Notes under the pieces: generated by a model
The model's database searches: none
The model's input: only the letters and a program-made list of their open reading frames with translations
What the model was told of the DNA's origin: nothing
Position numbers and translations under genes: made by a program
Origin: Paracoccaceae bacterium
GTDB taxonomy: Bacteria > Pseudomonadota > Alphaproteobacteria > Rhodobacterales > Rhodobacteraceae
NCBI GenBank assembly: GCA_016765235.1
Contig: JAESQH010000029.1
Span: 11,923 to 20,267, forward strand
Direction: 5' to 3'
DNA: 8,345 nucleotides
In this document: piece after piece, positions 6,405 to 8,345 of the stretch
Position numbering within the stretch: the first letter of the stretch is position 1
Layout: every line of letters starts with the position of its first letter

Positions 6405-7715
6405 TTAAACCTTCGGTCGGTTGTCAATTACGCGCACTGCTTTACCTTCGGAACGCGGCACACCGCCGGGATCCGCCACAATAATTTCAGTCGAAACACC
6501 CGCGTTATCCTTGATACGTTTAGTTAACATCCGTGCTGCTGCCGCCTTGCTCAAACTATCTGCCGCATCCCCAGTTGCCTCAACATTAACGCGCATAGCG
6601 TCCATGTTACCGGCACGATAAAGCTCGATTTGGAAATGGGGCGAGAGGCCGCCAGTCGCCAAAACCTGTTCCTCGATCTGGGTCGGAAACACGTTCACCC
6701 CGCGCAATATCATCATGTCATCGGAACGCCCGGTGATCTTTTCCATTCGCCGCATGGAACGCGCCGTGCCGGGCAACAGGCGCGTCAAATCCCGCGTTCT
6801 ATAGCGGATCATCGGCAGGCCTTCTTTGGTTAACGTGGTAAAAACCAGTTCGCCCATTTCACCGTCTTCAACCAACTCGCCGGTTTCAGGATTAATGATT
6901 TCAGGATAGAAATGATCCTCCCAAATATGCAGGCCGTCTTTGGTTTCCACGCACTCATTCGCCACGCCCGGCCCCATAATCTCGCTAAGGCCATAAATAT
7001 CGACCGCGTGCATATCAAACGCTTTTTCGACTTCGACGCGCATCGCGTTCGTCCACGGCTCCGCCCCGAAAATCCCGACCTGCAATGAGCAGTCGCGCGG
7101 GTCCAGCCCAACGTTATGAAATTGTTCCAGAATGTTCAGCATATAGGACGGCGTCACCATGATCGCCTGCGGTTTGAAATCGTTAATAAGTGTTACCTGC
7201 CGCGCCGTTTGCCCGCCAGACACCGGAATTACGGTCGCACCAAGGCGTTCGATCCCGTAATGCGCGCCCAAGCCGCCGGTAAATAATCCGTATCCATAGG
7301 CGTTATGCACCATCTCGACGGGGCGAACGCCCGAGGCCCGCAGGCTTCGCGCGACCATGTTCGAAAAAACGTCGATGTCGTTTTTGGTATAGCCAACCAC
7401 AGTGGCCTTCCCTGTGGTGCCGGATGAAGCATGAATCCTAACGATTTTCTCCTTTGGCACCGCGAACAGGCCGAACGGGTAATTGTCTCGCAAATCGTCT
7501 TTGTAGGTGAACGGAAACTTCGACAAATCCGCGAGCGTTCTCAAATCATCAGGGTGAACCCCCTTCTCGTCAAACCGTTTTTTATACATCGGTACATTGT
7601 CATAAGCATGCTTCAACGACCATTTCAGGCGATCCAATTGCAACGCCTGAATTTCATCGCGCGAGGCGATCTCGATCGGATCAAGGTCAGCTTTATTTGG
7701 CGTTAAATCTTTCAT
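6405..7715 (-). CDS. paaK: phenylacetate-CoA ligase
   Basis: This 436-residue AMP-forming enzyme converts phenylacetate, ATP and CoA to phenylacetyl-CoA, the first step of the pathway. Adenylate-forming family motifs are in order: the phosphate-binding loop HASSGTTGK (95-103), YGLSEIMGPG (241-250), which contacts the adenylate, RYRTRDLT (304-311), and the hinge region GRSDDMMILRGVNVFP (329-344) leading into the C-terminal AMP-binding lid domain. The N-terminal part (KHAYDNVPMYKKRFDEKGV, 35-53) is typical of PaaK. Length equals that of characterised PaaK proteins. ATG 7713-7715 lies 9 bp after the paaI stop codon, with a TAGGA site formed partly by that stop. The TAA stop lies 2 bp before the regulator ATG. 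It appears fully intact. Confidence 0.96.
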   Translation of the reverse strand: MKDLTPNKADLDPIEIASRDEIQALQLDRLKWSLKHAYDNVPMYKKRFDEKGVHPDDLRTLADLSKFPFTYKDDLRDNYPFGLFAVPKEKIVRIHASSGTTGKATVVGYTKNDIDVFSNMVARSLRASGVRPVEMVHNAYGYGLFTGGLGAHYGIERLGATVIPVSGGQTARQVTLINDFKPQAIMVTPSYMLNILEQFHNVGLDPRDCSLQVGIFGAEPWTNAMRVEVEKAFDMHAVDIYGLSEIMGPGVANECVETKDGLHIWEDHFYPEIINPETGELVEDGEMGELVFTTLTKEGLPMIRYRTRDLTRLLPGTARSMRRMEKITGRSDDMMILRGVNVFPTQIEEQVLATGGLSPHFQIELYRAGNMDAMRVNVEATGDAADSLSKAAAARMLTKRIKDNAGVSTEIIVADPGGVPRSEGKAVRVIDNRPKV

Positions 7716-7724
7716 ACTTCGTTC

Positions 7725-8159
7725 CTACTCGGCGTATTCTTGAAAATGCTGGCCTTTGATCGTCCGGCAAAACCCTCGAAATTCCGCGACCGTTTCTCCA
7801 TCGGGGTTCGTGACCGTCACGTCGTAAATTCCGTTGCGCCCATTCAGGCTGACCTCGGTCGCCGTTGCGGTTAACACTTCGTTAATCTTTGCCGGCGCGG
7901 TGTAGCTAATAACGTTGTGCTGCGCGACAGTAGCTTGATTACGGCTGTTGCACGCAAAGGCAAAAGCACTGTCGGCAAGGGCAAATGTAATGCCACCATG
8001 GCAAATTCCGTGACCGTTTGTGTGGCGCTTTTGAACCTTGAGGCTAAGCGTGGCACACCCCTCGTCCACTTCGACCAGCTCCATCCCCAACCAGATCGAG
8101 GCGTTGTCGTTCGCCCACATTGCCGCCGCAGATTTCTCGGCACGTTCCTTCGGGGTCAT
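7725..8159 (-). CDS. paaI: hydroxyphenylacetyl-CoA thioesterase, hotdog fold
   Basis: This 144-residue protein has a single hotdog domain of the usual PaaI length. The signature NGHGICHGGITFALADSAFAFACNS region (48-72) contains the HGG motif (54-56) on the long helix and Asp63, corresponding to the catalytic Asp of PaaI enzymes. PaaI hydrolyses ring-hydroxylated phenylacetyl-CoA esters and is thought to free CoA when the pathway stalls; it works in the cytoplasm as a tetramer. I chose ATG 8157-8159, which has GGAGA about 6 nt before it and overlaps the paaG stop codon (ATGA). The frame is open further upstream to 8240, but that part overlaps paaG and carries no PaaI sequence. Confidence 0.94.
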   Translation of the reverse strand: MTPKERAEKSAAAMWANDNASIWLGMELVEVDEGCATLSLKVQKRHTNGHGICHGGITFALADSAFAFACNSRNQATVAQHNVISYTAPAKINEVLTATATEVSLNGRNGIYDVTVTNPDGETVAEFRGFCRTIKGQHFQEYAE

Positions 8160-8345
8160 GATTTTTCTCCGGTGAATTCTGGTGCGCGTTTTTGCAAAAA
8201 GGCCGTAACCCCTTCGGCGTAATCCGGTGTCGCGCCGCAAATCTTCTGGCTCTCGGCTTCTAGATCCAGCTGTTCATCCATCGTGTTCGAGCTTGCCGCC
8301 TGAATGGCCATTTTGGTTAACCCAAGTCCGACGGTTGACCCGTTG
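8156..8345 (-). CDS. paaG: 2-(1,2-epoxy-1,2-dihydrophenyl)acetyl-CoA isomerase, C-terminal part (partial)
   Basis: Only the last 62 codons are in the window; the gene enters from the right edge. The C-terminal peptide contains LGLTKMAIQAASSNTMDEQL and later SQKICGATPDYAEGV and TAFLQKRAPEFTGEKS. This is the C-terminal trimerisation helix and tail of the crotonase (enoyl-CoA hydratase/isomerase) family. The EGV.AFL.KR.P.F.G ending and the position next to paaI favour PaaG, which turns the ring epoxide into oxepin-CoA. PaaF or another crotonase cannot be fully excluded without the active-site region. Its TGA stop overlaps the paaI ATG by the ATGA arrangement. The frame is not in the usual complete-gene form because the start lies outside the window. 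Confidence 0.82.
   Translation of the reverse strand, partial: NGSTVGLGLTKMAIQAASSNTMDEQLDLEAESQKICGATPDYAEGVTAFLQKRAPEFTGEKS

Noticed and set aside
6405..6422. AACCGACCG-like half-site at the paaK/regulator junction
   Set aside because: It encodes the last residues of PaaK (NRPKV and stop) and has no matching second half, so it is probably coincidence.
8160..8240. Upstream extension of the paaI frame
   Set aside because: It overlaps the recognisable C-terminus of paaG; ATG 8159 with GGAGA and the ATGA overlap is the normal arrangement.
1..8345. Search for CRISPR arrays, insertion sequences, tRNA genes, toxin-antitoxin or defence genes
   Set aside because: None was seen; apart from the intergenic region the window is densely filled with recognisable catabolic genes.

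Overview
This window is the core of an aerobic phenylacetate (phenylacetyl-CoA) catabolic cluster, almost certainly from an alphaproteobacterium and probably from the Rhodobacterales/Roseobacter group. The evidence for that placement is the moderate GC content, the alphaproteobacterial style of the Paa proteins (for example a PaaA of about 329 residues), a TetR-type rather than GntR-type local regulator, and a neighbouring glycine-betaine-type binding protein gene. The taxon is inferred from protein character and was not tested by a search.

Layout from left to right: (1) 1-581, minus strand, the 5' two-thirds or so of a periplasmic ABC substrate-binding protein gene of the OpuAC/ProX type, running off the left edge. 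(2) 582-1000, an AT-rich divergent intergenic region holding a plausible promoter and a perfect 12-bp palindrome just upstream of the first paa gene, plus a near-perfect 15-bp direct repeat. (3) 1001-5798, plus strand, a tight operon paaJ-paaA-paaB-paaC-paaD-paaE with gaps of 10-12 bp or overlaps between genes. (4) 5799-5808, a 10-bp convergent junction containing a small hairpin. (5) 5809-8345, minus strand, an operon read right to left: paaG (3' end only), paaI, paaK, then a TetR-family regulator gene (paaR-like) that carries an in-frame TAA stop inside its helix-turn-helix region.

The genes form one pathway. PaaK activates phenylacetate to phenylacetyl-CoA. The PaaABCE multicomponent oxygenase, with PaaD as its maturation factor, makes the 1,2-epoxide. 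PaaG isomerises the epoxide to the oxepin-CoA. PaaJ performs the thiolytic steps at the end (3-oxo-5,6-dehydrosuberyl-CoA and 3-oxoadipyl-CoA). PaaI is a thioesterase that salvages CoA from stalled ring intermediates. The ring-opening enzyme PaaZ and the hydratase/dehydrogenase PaaF and PaaH are not in the window and are expected nearby or elsewhere in the genome.

I see no new class of system here. The most notable observation is the interrupted regulator: a single TAA at 6286-6288 splits an otherwise intact TetR reading frame of 197 codons, while a palindrome that looks like its operator remains intact at the predicted start of the paaJABCDE transcript. A second, weaker oddity is a marked excess of the hexamer GTTAAC (12 copies).
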